Under the pieces are notes generated by a model. The model was given only the letters and a program-made list of their open reading frames with translations. It was not told where the DNA came from and made no database searches. Positions 36,887 to 49,887 of a DNA stretch of 64,000 nucleotides are shown here, one piece after another. Each line of letters begins with the position of its first letter. Position 1 is the first letter of the stretch. The stretch is from positions 372,001-436,000 of the forward strand of contig CM050677.1 in the NCBI GenBank assembly GCA_027574665.1, read 5' to 3'. Origin of the DNA: Rhynochetos jubatus. Lineage: Eukaryota > Chordata > Aves > Eurypygiformes > Rhynochetidae. The translations under genes and the position numbers were made by a program.

Positions 36887-38454
36887 TTGAAGGTATTTTG
36901 CTAATAATTCCAGTAAAAGGAATAGCTCGGTGCGAGAGGAGGGAGCGGATTGCGCCAAAGTAAGTGTGAGCTGGATTGTAGGAGGGTGCTGTCCCTTAGA
37001 AAAGGACCGTTTTTGATTGAATTTCTGCCTTAAAGCTGGTAAAAATGAACCTTTATGCGTCATCATTCCCACCGAACTGGGCGCGTGTTTTGCTGTGAGA
37101 GATCTGGGTATCGCAGCGCTCGTTTAAAGCTCTTGAAAATCCGCTGTGTTCCCCGCAAAGGCAACCTGAACTCTTTCCAGTGGAACAAAATTAACAGGCC
37201 AATAGCGGTGACTTGTCCGAATTCAATGTCCTTTCCTTTAAATGGCGCTTCGACGGCGACCGGGAGACGAGCTGGTTGTGTTTTGCTGCAGGAAAACAGC
37301 AACACCCCCCCCCGTCTCTCTGCACCTATTTTGAACACGCCGCGGCGGCGGGCCCTTCCAACTGCAGCCGTTCTGTGAGTCTTTATTACTTTGGAATCAA
37401 CCGATTGCCTCAACCAGGTTTTTTTTTTGTGTGAACTTTAAGCTGCAACCGCGCAGATGGTGGATGAGGAAATGAGTCAATGAGCAACAGTTCAGAGAAG
37501 GGTTTTTTCCCCGTGTCCTATCTGTGGGTAGTCTCATAAGCATGAAATTTATTCATTTTACTGCCGTTGAGGTGGCGCGGATTAAACTGGCTTGAAAACC
37601 ACGGTACCGCCGTGCGGCCAGGTCCGTTCCTGATGCAGGTTTCGGTGATGGCGCCATACCTGCTTTTAAAAAGAGCCCGGAGCGGTGGTGGTAATTTGCA
37701 ATCAGCTTTCCTTTACGAGTCACCGTTTCCTTGTGACTGTTAAGTAGTTTGTAAGAGCAATTGCCCTGTGCTCATTGTTGGCTCGAAAACCATTAATTGT
37801 AGTGCCATGGCTTCACATTAGTAACATTTAATTATTTTTTAACAGGATAATGGTTTAAGTGAGGTGGTTTTGTCTGGGTTTGTTACCGCCCCGATAGCAG
37901 TTAATCCATTAACGCCGCATTAATATTTGCTAATGACAAAACAAGGGAATTACAGTGTTGCGCAGCAGCCTGGTTTGGGATAATTGCGCATCCATTAATC
38001 ACTTGTACCTAGCAGGAGTGAAAAGACGGAGCCATTAGAGGCAAGAAGGGTTTGGAGCGCAGGGAGGAGCAACAGTAGAAGTGGGTTCCTTAAAAAGAGC
38101 ACACGTTGGAAAGACAGAGCTTGTTGTGCACTGTATTAAATACCACAACAGCTGTTGAGAAAGAAAGGGTCGGGAAGTAGGATGTTGCTAAGAGGACGTG
38201 CATTAGGAAAAACTCTACGTATAGAGTGAACTGGCTTCGTGCAAACTCTGTTGTAGGATTTGTTTTCCTGTAACTCGGTTGTTCTTAACAGAAAGTTCAT
38301 CGTTTTCTGTGTAGAACTGGCACTCTCGCGTCTAAAAAGTGATGTTCAGAGTCGGGGTTTGAAACCAGCACTAAAAATAAGTCAGGCAAAGGCTACGGTT
38401 TGTGGAGCTACAGCTGAAATGGGAAAATTTGTAGTTATTCACTGTTCGTAGGAT
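36887..38454. other. gene-free region with AT-rich TAAT-dense part
   Basis: No exon recognised. Around 37,750-38,010 there are many homeodomain-type TAAT/ATTA cores between CpG-containing words. I flag this as a possible conserved element, but it is not proven. Confidence 0.45.
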
Positions 38455-38835
38455 AACGTGGGTGGGAAGAAGCCTCAGGGGGGCTGGAGTCCCATCTCCT
38501 GCTGAAAGCAGGGTCAGCTCTGGGATCAGGGCTTTGTCGAGTCACCTCATCCCAGAATGGAGGTCCCACCACCTTTCTGGACATCCTGTTCCACACTCCA
38601 TGCAGTGGAAAGGTTTTTTTCCTTGTATCCAGCTTGAATCTCAGTTGTACTAATTTCTGCTCCTTGTCTTTTGATCTCCCATCACGAACCACTGTAAGGA
38701 GCCTGGCTCATCTCCCCGATAAACCCCCTGCAGCTACAGGGTGGTGCCTACTATGGGGTGTCCCTGAAGCCTTCTCTGCAGGCTGAGTAAGCCCTGTCCG
38801 CTCAGCCTCTCGTACTGTCTGTGCTCTGACATTAG
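38455..38835 (-). mobile_element. diverged CR1 LINE 3' region
   Basis: Weakly CR1-like order: 'ctggagtcccatctcctgct' then 'atcctgttccacactccatg', 'ttccttgtatccagcttgaa' and, at the 5' side of the element, 'ctctgcaggctgagtaagcc' and 'cagcctctcgtactgtctgt'. It is clearly more decayed than the other copies and lacks a clean 3' end, so the borders are approximate. Confidence 0.65.
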
Positions 38836-39157
38836 CAGGTTTTGGACAGGGACTGGTTGATTCGTTTGTCTCTTTATTTTTTACAACCTATTTTGCAGAG
38901 GCTTGATCAGAATCGCGTACACCTAAAGACAAACCCCTCATAGGTGGATTGGTGAAAACGCCTTAGGCTGAGTGTCACGCTCTCTGAATTGAAGTAATAA
39001 AATTGTATGTCATGGGCTGATTTGAATAACTTTTTTACCCTCTGTGGTAAAAAAGATTTGATTTGACCAAACTAATTGCCCAGGCTCTGCAACTGTGATA
39101 TGGCAGTTCTGTATCTCACAGATCTGTTGTCCTATAAAGCAGCTCAAACTCAGGGGA

Positions 39158-39564
39158 ATCCTAGAACCATGGGATGGTTTGTGTTGGAAGGGATCTTACA
39201 GCCCACCCAGTCCCACCCCCTGCCACGGGCAGGGTCACCCTCCACCAGCCCAGGGTGCTCCCAGCCTCACCCAGCCTGGCCTTGGACACTCCCAGGGATG
39301 GGGCACCCACAGCTTCTCTGGGCAACCTGTCCCAGTACCCCCCACCCTCTCTGGGAAGAATTCCTTCCCGATGTCCCATCTCAATCTCCCTCTTTCCGTT
39401 TAAACCCGTCACCCCTTGTCCTGTCATTCCCTGCCCTTGGGAAATGCCCCTCCCCAGCTCTCCTGTAGCTCCCCCCCCCAGGCACTGGAAGGGGCTCTAA
39501 GGTCTCCCCGGAGCCTTCCCTTCTCCAGGCTGAACACCCCCAGTTCTCCCAGCCTGTCTTCATT
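39158..39564 (-). mobile_element. CR1 LINE 3' region (subfamily C)
   Basis: From 'atcctagaaccatgggatgg' through the standard segment to the ORF2 tail side 'ttctccaggctgaacacccc' and 'agttctcccagcctgtcttc'. It is about 400 bases long and the CR1 copy nearest to the LRFN3 coding start. Confidence 0.94.
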
Positions 39565-41003
39565 AAACCATTAAACATTATTAGATCATTAAAGTAAACC
39601 AACCAAACAAAAAACCCCAAACCCACAAAGATTCTGTAAGAATCTGCTGACTCACAGCAAATCGTGCCCTCGTAATCGAAGGCTTTGGTGGTCTCTCTTA
39701 CGGAGAGACTCGGCGGATCCTGCTGCTGTCCCCACCTCTGTGCCTCGTGCATCGCCTGCTCGCAGGGGTTGATTATTCTTACGCGGCGTTCACCCGCTAC
39801 ATGGCGGCATTGTCATACGGAACTAACGTCGGCCAGCTCTGGTCTGTGGTGCGCTAGAGCTTGTATGTGACATAAACCCACGCGCGCTCATTTGCAGAAA
39901 GCCCACTGCCCTTCTTTTGGGGTAGGATTCGCCAGCTGGAGTCTGGAATTGGGTTATACCAGGACACTCACACAAAACACATAGTTTGAGTCCTTTACGG
40001 TACAGATTGGGAATTTTAGCCTCCGTGGCTGCTTGAGTCACCACGCTTAACGCTTAGCAATTTTCCAGCCAGCTGGAGGTAAAGTAGAAATGAAAAATCT
40101 ACACTTGGTATAGCAGGCAAGCACCTCGGATACAATGGGAAATAACTTGGCATACGCCAGGTTTCACAGAGATAATTTCATTGACCAAAACCGCGTGCAA
40201 TTATGAAATTTATTTTTCTAAAGCTGCTCCCTGTGCTGCACAGGATAAAAAAAACCATACCCGCTTCTCTGACTGAACACGGAGAAACACCCTCGCAGGT
40301 ACTTCTCTTTATTTGCTGTAGACGTTTCAGACCTGCTGCCTCCTGGGAACGAAACCCCTTGTCCATAAAACGTGGATTTCTGCAAGGAGCTCGCTGCTGG
40401 GTACAGGTGGGTCTGGGGAGGGGCGTGGATGAGCTCGAAGGGTAAGCCAAAAAAAGCTGTTGGACACCTGTAATGGCAAAAAAAACCCGTGAGGGGAGCG
40501 TAATCACAAAGCAATGTAGTGATCTGCAGGTCGACATAAGGTTCTGGCCCAAGCAAACCGATCTGCACGGAGAAAATGACGTAGGACGGTACTTTCACCC
40601 TAAAAAAGGATGTGTATTTATTTGCTTACCAAGTGTCGGCTTGACATCTCGCTTTGTTCTGCCTGTTAAAGTACGACTGTCAACACTGTTGGTGGCGAAG
40701 AGCTGCCAGTGGGTAGAGAACCCTGTTAGTGCATCCCAGAGCAGCCGAGCCATGGGCTGTTGCCCATCAATCTACCGCGTCGCTGTCAGGAGGAGAGCGG
40801 GGCCAAACCGGCACGGAACTAGGAGCTCTTAGCTCTAAGATCATCCAAGTTAATACCAGCAGGTCGTTTCATTATTGTCTGGAAGGTGTTTCCAGCTTGC
40901 ACAGGTGGACTTGTAATGAAACCGTCAATGTAAACCTATTTCTAATGCCCGATTAAAGTGTATTTACGTGGATTTCTTCTCCTTCTTTTGTTTTCCCCTT
41001 CAG
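39565..41003. other. region just upstream of the LRFN3 coding exon, probably intron
   Basis: No coding exon is seen. A good 3' splice site at 41,001-41,003 implies that this is intron and that the first LRFN3 exon(s), non-coding, lie further upstream. I could not identify them by eye. Confidence 0.55.
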
Positions 41004-41022
41004 GTCTGTTATTTTTCTTACG
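41004..41022 (+). other. LRFN3: LRFN3 5' untranslated part of the coding exon
   Basis: A long pyrimidine tract (about 40,975-41,000) ends in cag at 41,001-41,003. Only 19 bases then separate this acceptor from the ATG. This matches the family pattern in which upstream exons are non-coding and the signal peptide starts the first coding exon. Confidence 0.7.
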
Positions 41023-42398
41023 ATGGAAAGGCTGGTTGTCTATCTACTGGTTATTAGCACAGCCGTGAAGGCCATGATGTGTCCCAAGAGATGCATGTGT
41101 CAAAACCTGTCTCCGTCCTTCACAATCCTCTGTACGAAGACGGGGCTTCTCTTTGTGCCCCCCAGCATTGACAGGAGAACAGCGGAACTGAGGTTAATGG
41201 ATAACTTTATCACTACGCTTAGGAGGAAAGATTTTGCAAACATGACTAATCTGATTCATTTGACGCTGTCAAGGAATACAATAAGTCAAATCATGCCTTA
41301 CGCATTTTTTGATCTTAAAGGCCTTCACGCCTTACACTTGGATAGTAACAGACTGACCTACATCAATGAAGATCATTTCAAGGGTTTAATTAACCTTCGA
41401 CATCTAATACTCAGCAACAATCAGTTGAACTACATCTCTCCTGGGTCATTGGATGACTTTATTGAAACAATCGAAGACCTGGATCTGTCCTACAACAATC
41501 TTGTTAACGTTCCTTGGGAAACAATTGCCAAACTTTCTAATGTCAACACGGTCAGTTTGGATCATAATCTCATCGAGTTTGTGCCAGAGGGAATCTTCTC
41601 AAACCTTCACAAACTTGCCCGTCTAGACATGACCTCCAACAAGTTGAAAAAGATCCCCCCCGATCCTTTGTTTTCCAGGATCCCGGTGTACGCCAAGTCT
41701 AAAGGATCCCCGCTGTCGTCCCTGGTGCTTAGCTTCGGGGGGAACCCTCTGCACTGCAACTGCGAACTCGTGTGGCTGCGACGCCTCACCAGAGAAGACG
41801 ACCTGGAAACCTGCGCCTCTCCACCCGAACTGATGGGCAAATACTTTTGGTCGATTAAAGAGGAGGAATTTGTCTGTGAACCCCCGATGATAACGCACCG
41901 AACCCCAAAACTAACGGCGACGGAAGGCCAAAGCATCTCTTTGAAGTGCAAAGCTGTTGGTGATCCAGATCCCTACGTTCGCTGGATCTCACCCGATGGG
42001 AAGCTGGTCTCCAACACGTCTAGGACGATTTCTTACGAGAACGGTACCCTGGATATTTTGGTCACTTCTTTGACTGACAAGGGCACGTTTACCTGCATAG
42101 CGTCGAATGCTGCGGGAGAGTCGACGGCTCCAGTCGAGCTCCTCGTTACACCGTACCCCAACCTTGCCAACAGCACCAACTGCGATAAGGACGCAGAGCC
42201 CGGCCCCTCGGATATTCTCATTTCTGCCAAGTCAAGCTTCCCAAACGAAACGAAGGCTCAGCAAGAGAAGGTGGTCGTGGTTGCTGAGCTGACGTCATCC
42301 TCTGCTCTTATCCAGTGGCCTTCTCAGCATCACCTCCCTGGGATTCGAATGTACCAGATTCAGTATAACAGCTCCACCGACGACATACTGGTGTACAG
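41023..42398 (+). CDS. LRFN3: LRFN3 (SALM4) coding exon 1: LRR, Ig and start of FN3 domain
   Basis: Leucine-rich repeat and fibronectin type III domain-containing protein 3, a single-pass synaptic adhesion protein of the SALM family. Residues 1-17 are a hydrophobic signal peptide. A cysteine-rich LRR N-cap follows ('[11 protein letters not shown]'), then about seven LRRs to residue 235. The LRR C-cap carries '[17 protein letters not shown]'. An Ig-like C2 domain spans about 285-380, with Cys in '[12 protein letters not shown]' and '[13 protein letters not shown]'. The fibronectin domain starts near 415. LRFN3 rather than LRFN1/2/4/5 is favoured by '[13 protein letters not shown]', '[12 protein letters not shown]', '[13 protein letters not shown]' and '[12 protein letters not shown]'. 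Known family role: organising excitatory and inhibitory synapses. The exon ends gtgtacag|gtaacc, splitting an Arg codon. The ATG was chosen because it directly precedes the signal peptide. Confidence 0.95.
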
Positions 42399-45300
42399 GT
42401 AACCCTGCTCGCGTGCCCGTGCTCACACCTCAGCGAAGTAGGTAGTGGCAGTAAGGAAAAAGCATAGCGTAGTTGGGCATGTTCTGTGTAACAGGCGCTG
42501 TCTGGCAAGCGGTGACTGTAAGCGAAGGGATGAGGAGACAATGGCTGCCTTAGACTTTGCTCGTTAAACTCCCATTGTTGAGGAGTTGCACCATTAAAAC
42601 TAATACTACACCTGCTTCTGCGCTGCCTCTTGAGGATCCCTAAACTCTTTACAGACGTAATTAAGTTTCATCGTCCAGTTTAATGGACCGAGTGAAGCTG
42701 ATGAGCAATATCTTAGTTGTTAACGTTTAAGGAAATTGAGATGGAGATTTTGGTTACCTTTTATACTGATTAAGTTCGATCGTTTTACTTAAAAATATAG
42801 GGAAATAGAAAAAAAATCAAGATGCCCGAAGTTGCGAGATGCCCAAAGCAACCCCCTGCCTGTATGGGTTCGGCCTCACCATGCTAGACCAAACCCGCCC
42901 GTATTAGTCGCCACGTGCTTCCTTTTCTCCACTCCTGGGGTGTCAGGGGGACAAAACTCACTGGTATGAGTTGGACACCGCAGAGGTGGTTTCAGGGTTT
43001 GCATTTTGTGTGGATTTCACATTTGTCCACTGGAGTTTATGTGGTAAAAATTTACTTGGGAATGACCATTTGACAGGAGGTCTCGGCAGACAGCACGCAG
43101 GTTGCGGGTGTAGCCCTCCCCTCCGCAGGAACGGCTGCGTTGCTGAAAACCTGCCTGTTTGTGATTAACGGGGGGGAGGGGGAAGGGGCAGAGAGGGGTA
43201 GGATGGCTTTAAACTGGAAGCTGTCCTTTGACTGAGATTTATTATTTCATAGTGGTGCACTTTGTAAGGAGGGAAACTCCTCCAGACTGAGTGATGCTGG
43301 TTTTTCTAACGTAACGCCGCTGCTTGCACTGAAGTTTGGGGTGGAGTGAGCGGAAGGAGAACGACAGCGAATAGCTCCAGGAATGAGTTTGGGCTCAAAC
43401 ACGCCGCTTTGGTTAGCAGTCCTCTAAGGAAAGGAATGTAGTATCGTTGTTCCGCTGGGATTCCTACTTCAAATACCTTCCACTACAAGCAAATTCTGTT
43501 CAGAAACCCCGGAACTTTGTACGAAAACTGCGTGAAGTCCTTGAGAGAGACCTTTCACTTTCCAGTCACTTGGGATCTTCAGAAGGCTCATGTTGAAATG
43601 CCCATCCCCAGAGTCTTGGTGAGGAAGACATCCATCCTCCTGTTGTCATAGCTACAAGCTAGAAAGGAAGCAGGAGGACCGGGTGAGGGTAAGCAAGGGT
43701 CTCTTAAGAGGGGGTGGGAGGATGCCGTGTTGGTATCTGACAGGGATGGTGAGGAGCCGGCTGGAAGATGAAGCCTCATTTAATTGTCAGCTGCGAGAAC
43801 ATTTGTGACATTGCTGCTGAGAGAACTGCGAAGCCGCGAAATGAAGGGAGCTGCGAAGCAGAGGTGTCTCGATAGCGGTGACTGGGGTTTCTAAAGGGAT
43901 TTTATTCAGTTCTCCCCTAGAAAAGCAAGCGAAGGGGGGAAGCAGCTAGAGCCAGCGGGTGCGTCGCGGGCACGGCCAGCAGCGTAAGAGCTGTCGAACA
44001 GGATTTCTCATCCTTTGCCCTGTCAGCTGACTTGGCAGCCTTCATGCAATTGCAGCGATTTGTTCTTGATGAGTTTTAAACTTTCCACGCTCTAAAAACG
44101 AATGCGTGAGTCGTGTGGTGGCTCGTTAATAAATCTGCAGAGGGGTGAGTTGGCCGCTGCTGCGGCTGAACGGCCTTGTTCCTAAAGAGTTAGGGGGAAG
44201 AATATTACGTTTGCGTGCCCCTTTCTCAGCCCAGGTTCCTCCTAACCGGGCGGCTCAGGTTGGTAACAAAACCGTAAAGTACGTGATGTTTCAAATCACA
44301 GAGCAGCAATTTCAAATAATACAGTGTAATAGATTGTGGTATAATGGGCCTCTCCACTGGTGTGTTCTCGTTCAGTTCCCACCATCAGTAATCATCAAAT
44401 ATAGACCCTTAAAGGAAGTTTTGTGCTCAGGTGAGAGGAGCGGTAATTGGGCCGCAGTTCTGCGTTCGCAGTCGTCTGGACTGCCGCATCGGAACACGCT
44501 ATAAACGTCAGAGTGTTCCAAGTTGAGCGCGTTAACGTGGAGTGCCCGGATTGGTTTGCCGAACCTTCGCGTGGTCCAGACCCGTCCCAGGCTCCGTGTT
44601 TCTGGTAGGGTGCATAAACATGCGTTTCACAGTCAGCCTGTTGATATACGGAGATGTAAATAGACGCGTGGTAGCACACCCAGCAGTGGCAGCGCTTCCG
44701 TCCTGCCAAGGGAGTTTTACGGAAGGCGAAAGGCTGCCTTCTACCTCGAGCACACTGCATGGTTTATTTCTGGCAGGTGATAGCTTGCTGCCTGGAAAAA
44801 GTATTAAGCGGTGCAGAAACCTGTCGCATCCATCAAGTTGAGCGGTACCATGGGAAAAGCAGTTGCTATGGCAACTTTGCTTTATCTTGAGAATTTAAGT
44901 TGCTCCTTTGACTCCTTTATTTTCCCTCACCTTTCCATTTCCTCTCCCTCTGGGTAGGTATTTGTGGATAAATGCACATCCATCTGTGCCCCCGCTAGCA
45001 GCCGGTGGAAGTAAAGGGAGGGAGATGATATTCTTCCTAATTTCCCCCTTGGACTGCAATCAAATTACATGTTCGTGTATGTGAGAATAATGTACGCGCC
45101 CTGCACGTGGTTACGCCGCCGGTGTACGTAAATGCACCACAATTGCTCCTCGTCGTTCCCAGTTGGGGAGGTTCACACCGCACAGCCACGCGGCGTTTTT
45201 CCCACCGGTGAAAGCGGGAAGGAATAGAGGAGCTGTGCTTCTGGCTCTGCTGGTTTCTGTGGTGTCTCAGTTGAGTCACGTAACTCCCCTCTTCCAACGA

Positions 45301-48300
45301 AATAGAAACTGTCACACTGATCTATCCCCTGGGACAGGGTTTAGCAAAGCAGAAGGCAGACGTTAGTTATGGAGAAGGAAAATTGCATCAGGGTGAAGCG
45401 TCTGGCAAGACGAGCAGCAACAGTCCAGGATCAGTAAATTAAGGTGCAAGTAGCAATTTGCAGAAAGCATCAATATTGAAGGGAAGAGCCTTGTTTGTTT
45501 TCAGCAGAAAGGTCAGAAGCTGTTGTTGTACAGCCATGGATAGAGTGAATCAAGAATTGAAACAGCCACTTTGTGCAGCTTTTCCTCCTCTGAGACATAA
45601 ACGGGTCTGTATTCGTTAAACAGCTTCGTTCTTGATGCTGATTACAGTTCCTGCGCAACCCGGACTTCACGATGCTATCGTAGTTTCACTGCCGTCGCTC
45701 AGGTTTCTAGCGTTGGTGTTGGGGCAGAGATACCAGCAGAACCGACCTCCCGATACTCAGACAGTGGTGGCGAATATTATAAAAGCTTTGGAAAGCAGCA
45801 GTTCATCTGGAAGAGAAACCACGCCATTTTATTCCTGCTTTGTGAGGATGCACACACGTCTGTGTGCATTATGTCTGATCTCGTCCAGGTCTATCTTTAT
45901 GAAAATGACTCCTTGCGTTAGGTTATGGGATACATGGCTCATCTCCGCAGGACCCTGGGCCCGTGCAAGAGAGAAGCGGGGAAGCAGCTGATGCTCTCCC
46001 GGAAGGGAGGTGCAGGTGCTCCTGTCTTGTCTGCCGGCACGTCTCCAAATGGCCAGCAAACTTCAAACTTCTGTATTTCTGAGCTGGGCTGGACAAACTT
46101 CCGTTCGTACCACAGCTGATAGAAGCGGCGGATTACTAATGCTTCATAACAGTCTGATTGATGTCCTAGTCAATTAGAAGCTGGATCTCGTAACATCAAA
46201 GGCAACGGTCTCCTAAGCACTGAATTTAATCTTTCATAGCTAGTGATCATCTAACTTTAATTAGCTGCAACTACATGCTATAAATTAGAAGATGAGTATT
46301 TAATAGCGATGCTTCTCTATAGATAATTGAGAGACTGTATATTGCATAAAGCTGCTGATAATATGTCCTTGTTTTCTCTGTTGGGAGAGAAACTCAGGAA
46401 TGGAGGGGCAGGCCGCTTTTGATACGGAGGATAAAGTACCGTTGTTTAAAGGGCAGAGCTGTCACTCTTGGGAAAAGGTGATATATTGCCAGATCAATAT
46501 AGCAATGATTACATCTGTTGCGTGAAAAGCAGTTGGAATCAGCCACGCTACGTCTGCTCAAGAATTCTTAAATTAGTTGAGCGCAGTGCGATGGAAAGCC
46601 TCGGGATCATGCTAGATTTCAACCAGTGAAGGCTGAGAGAGGCTTTATAGCTACGCACTGGTCAGGAACGTGCTGTAAGACTCCGGGTGCCCTTGGCACG
46701 CTGGACTCCGCGTGCGCACTGTGTGGGTGGACTCGGGTGGTGCGACGTGCCTCTCAGCCGGAGGAGTTGGCGTGGGTGAGTGCAGGAACCGCAGTGTTGT
46801 GTGTGGGGATTGCCGTGGTTATCCGTCACGGCAGCAGGCGAGCGGTGAGCGCTTCTCAGGAAGGAATCTTGCAGAAACGGTCACGTTTGCATTTTTTCAC
46901 CTAGCCAGCAGTCACTCCTCAGAAAAAGAGGATGCTACCAGTGGAAGCCCAGAGATACAGGAGCCACCTGATATCTGTCAATACAGTGGGTCACGCGGTT
47001 TGTCACGCTTTAGCTTTAATTTTGTAGCTTATCCTTATCTTGCAGCGTAGCAGTTGTCACAGCAGTTTCCAGGCTTCTTGAGGGGGTTTCTCCTTGGAAA
47101 CCTCATCTTCAGGTTTCCCTTTTTGGGGACAAGCCTTACGTTCTTATAGTTGACTGTGTGCTGAGTTGATCGGGATTACCCTTAAGAAGCTCAGAGTCCT
47201 CAAACCACAGAGGTCACTTCTCCATTGCCGTTCCCGTCCTTCCCACGCCCCCGTGATCTTTGTTAATGAGCCTGCCCAGTGCTCCCTTTTGTTTTGGAGC
47301 GGTTGGTTTGGAGTGGTTGGTTTGGACTGTTGCTGGAGATCCACCGTAGTTTATAAAAATAATACCACGCGGATGCAAATGATGGATGGGAGTTGCATTA
47401 TGGGAGATGATTCAACCATGAAATATCACTGTATTGTTTCCCAAACATTTAAGGTGCTGTGGGGTGTTTTCTTTTGAGGAGGAAAACATCACTGTTTCCT
47501 TTTGTACTGTTGGTGCAGAAGGATGTTTTTTTTAAAAACAGTATGAATAAGAATCAATTGCTGTCATTGGTTCTGTCAAAAATTTTGGCATGATTTATGT
47601 GAAAGCTCTATAAATAAGAAACCTGTCATCAATGCTTCATCTCTCTCTGTGTCTTCCGGTGTGTGGTCATTTCATTTCCAGACTGCAGCATCAACCATGT
47701 GAAAATAATTCTTTTGAGAAATGCAGCCAGCAGCCTCTGCTCAGTAACGGTCTAGGAGGCTGCGCTCAGAATGGTGGTGGTTGCTTTTGCCTCTGCAGAT
47801 CTCCTGGATTCTGTCTGGGTCTCAGTGGGGGAAGAAAAGCAGACTGATTACTTTTTAATCCCTTTAATCAGCTGAGTAAACTGGGCGTTGGGAGTTTGAC
47901 CGTGTCAAAAGGATCTCCCGTCGCTGGGGTCCCTGCGACACCTCACACGCTCCATCCCTTCCTTTCACCCTCGCCCTGCCCCTTCCAAGTGAACAGCAGG
48001 AAGAAGATAAGTCTGTTTTTTCAAACCTTCGGAATGGGGGTGTTGGATTGGGAGCAGGGGGTTGGCCAAAGTGCAGGTGATTCGTTTGAGGCAGTCTGGC
48101 CACACGATCGCTGCGTTTTCCTACGGGCAGCATCGTGATCAATCAAAGGCCAAAGAAAAGACTCCATGACCATTCCGAGCTGCTCAGTTGATTGTGGTGG
48201 TGTTGACAATGTTGCTAGGGGAGATTTCCAATCTCCCAAAACGACGTTTCGTCAGAAGTTTGGGGAACAGATGTCACAGCTGAGTTTTCACGGAAAGGGT

Positions 48301-48518
48301 TTCCTTTCTCCTGGCTGCGCGGCGCTGGCAGGGGAAGCGCTGGCACGCGCCGTGGTTCGGAGATGTTGGTGCTCGCATCCCAGCTACGATAGCACTGCTC
48401 GTTTCAATCTGACAGCTACTGTTCGGCTGTTGGTCCTTTGAAAGGTGGTGCTTGTGGGCCAGCAGCAAGCGCAGGCAGACTCTGTGACATGAGAGATGTA
48501 AGAGAAGAAGAACGATTT

Positions 48519-48906
48519 GGTGGGATTCAGCCTGGAGAAGGGAAGGCTCCAGGGAGACCTTAGAGCCCCTTCCAGTGCCTGGGGGGGCTACAAGGAAGCT
48601 GAGGGGGAGCTTTTTACATGGGCAGGGAGTGACAGGACAAGGGGTGACGGGTTTACATTGAAAGTGGGGAGATTTAGATTGGACATCGGGAAGGAATTCT
48701 TCCCGCAGAGGGTGGGGGGCACTGGGACAGGCTGCCCAGAGAAGCTGTGGGTGCCCCATCCCTGGGAGTGTCCAAGGCCAGGCTGGGTGAGGCTGGGAGC
48801 ACCCTGGGCTGGTGGAGGGTGTCCCTGCCCAGGGCAGGGGTTGGAACTGGATGATCTTTAAGGTCCCTTCCAACCCAAACCGTTCTGTGATTCTATGATT
48901 CTATGA
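48519..48906 (+). mobile_element. CR1 LINE 3' region (subfamily C) inside the LRFN3 intron
   Basis: It begins 'gtgggattcagcctggagaa' and ends with a clean doubled tail 'ttctatgattctatga'. This is one of the best preserved 3' ends in the window and lies in the same orientation as LRFN3. Confidence 0.95.
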
Positions 48907-49887
48907 ATTTTGTCTAAAACCCACAGTTTCAGCAGCTTTTGTGGGTAATAAGAAGCTAGCTCCTGATGAAACTAATGCATATGAAGAGGGGTTTTGAGAA
49001 AAAAAAAAAGGTGGGTATTGTGAAATAACATAACAGCATTTCTTGCAGGATTAAAAAAAGACCAAAACCTCCCCAAAGAATAGCCAAGTAAAAGGTTTTG
49101 CATCCCTAGAGATTTGAGTCTCCCAGCAGACACGTGGGTTTGGTTCTGTACAGCTATTGTGAAATGTCTTTCATGCAAGCTGATTATTGAAGTAAATGAC
49201 TGATTGCTGCAAGCTCTGAGTTTGAGGTGGAATAATTCCCCTGAGAGGCTGATAAGCTTTACCCTGCTTAGAATCACAGTGCCCCTATATCCCAGTCACC
49301 TGGGGTTGTCCAGGACTACATGGCATCCTGGAGATGCTTTGTACCAAACCTATGGTCTGGTCAGACTGAGTGCTGAGGGAGATGTTTGCCTGAAGAGGCC
49401 CTTCTCTGGGCTGTAGCCTGTGGGTTCTGGTAGAATGATAAAGCTTTCAGATGATACACTCGCTCCAATACCTACCCACATGCTCCCTGGCTTTCCCTAC
49501 AAGTCCTTGCCATTCACCACAGCCTGACACTGAAGACCTGCCCTGGTTACAACTGCCATACTCAGAGCTTGTGCTGATTTGTCAAGCTGGTTGAATTTAA
49601 CCACTGTTTGATCATGTATAGCATTACTAAAACCAAGTAAATACGGTATAGGAGAGACTGTACTGCAGAAGTAAATGTTCGCAGGCATAAGCAGGAACGT
49701 GTGCAGGGGTTAAGTACTGACAGGGCTGTAGGCAGATTGCCTACTCAGTTGTGAGCTGTCCTTACTCATCTGTAGAAGGTTCCTTGAAACTTCCTAAATA
49801 TGCCAAATTAGCTAGATTTCCCAGGAGATGTATCTATGAATGCCTGCTTAGCCAGTGAAGAAACCAGATCTACCTTGTCAAACGGGG

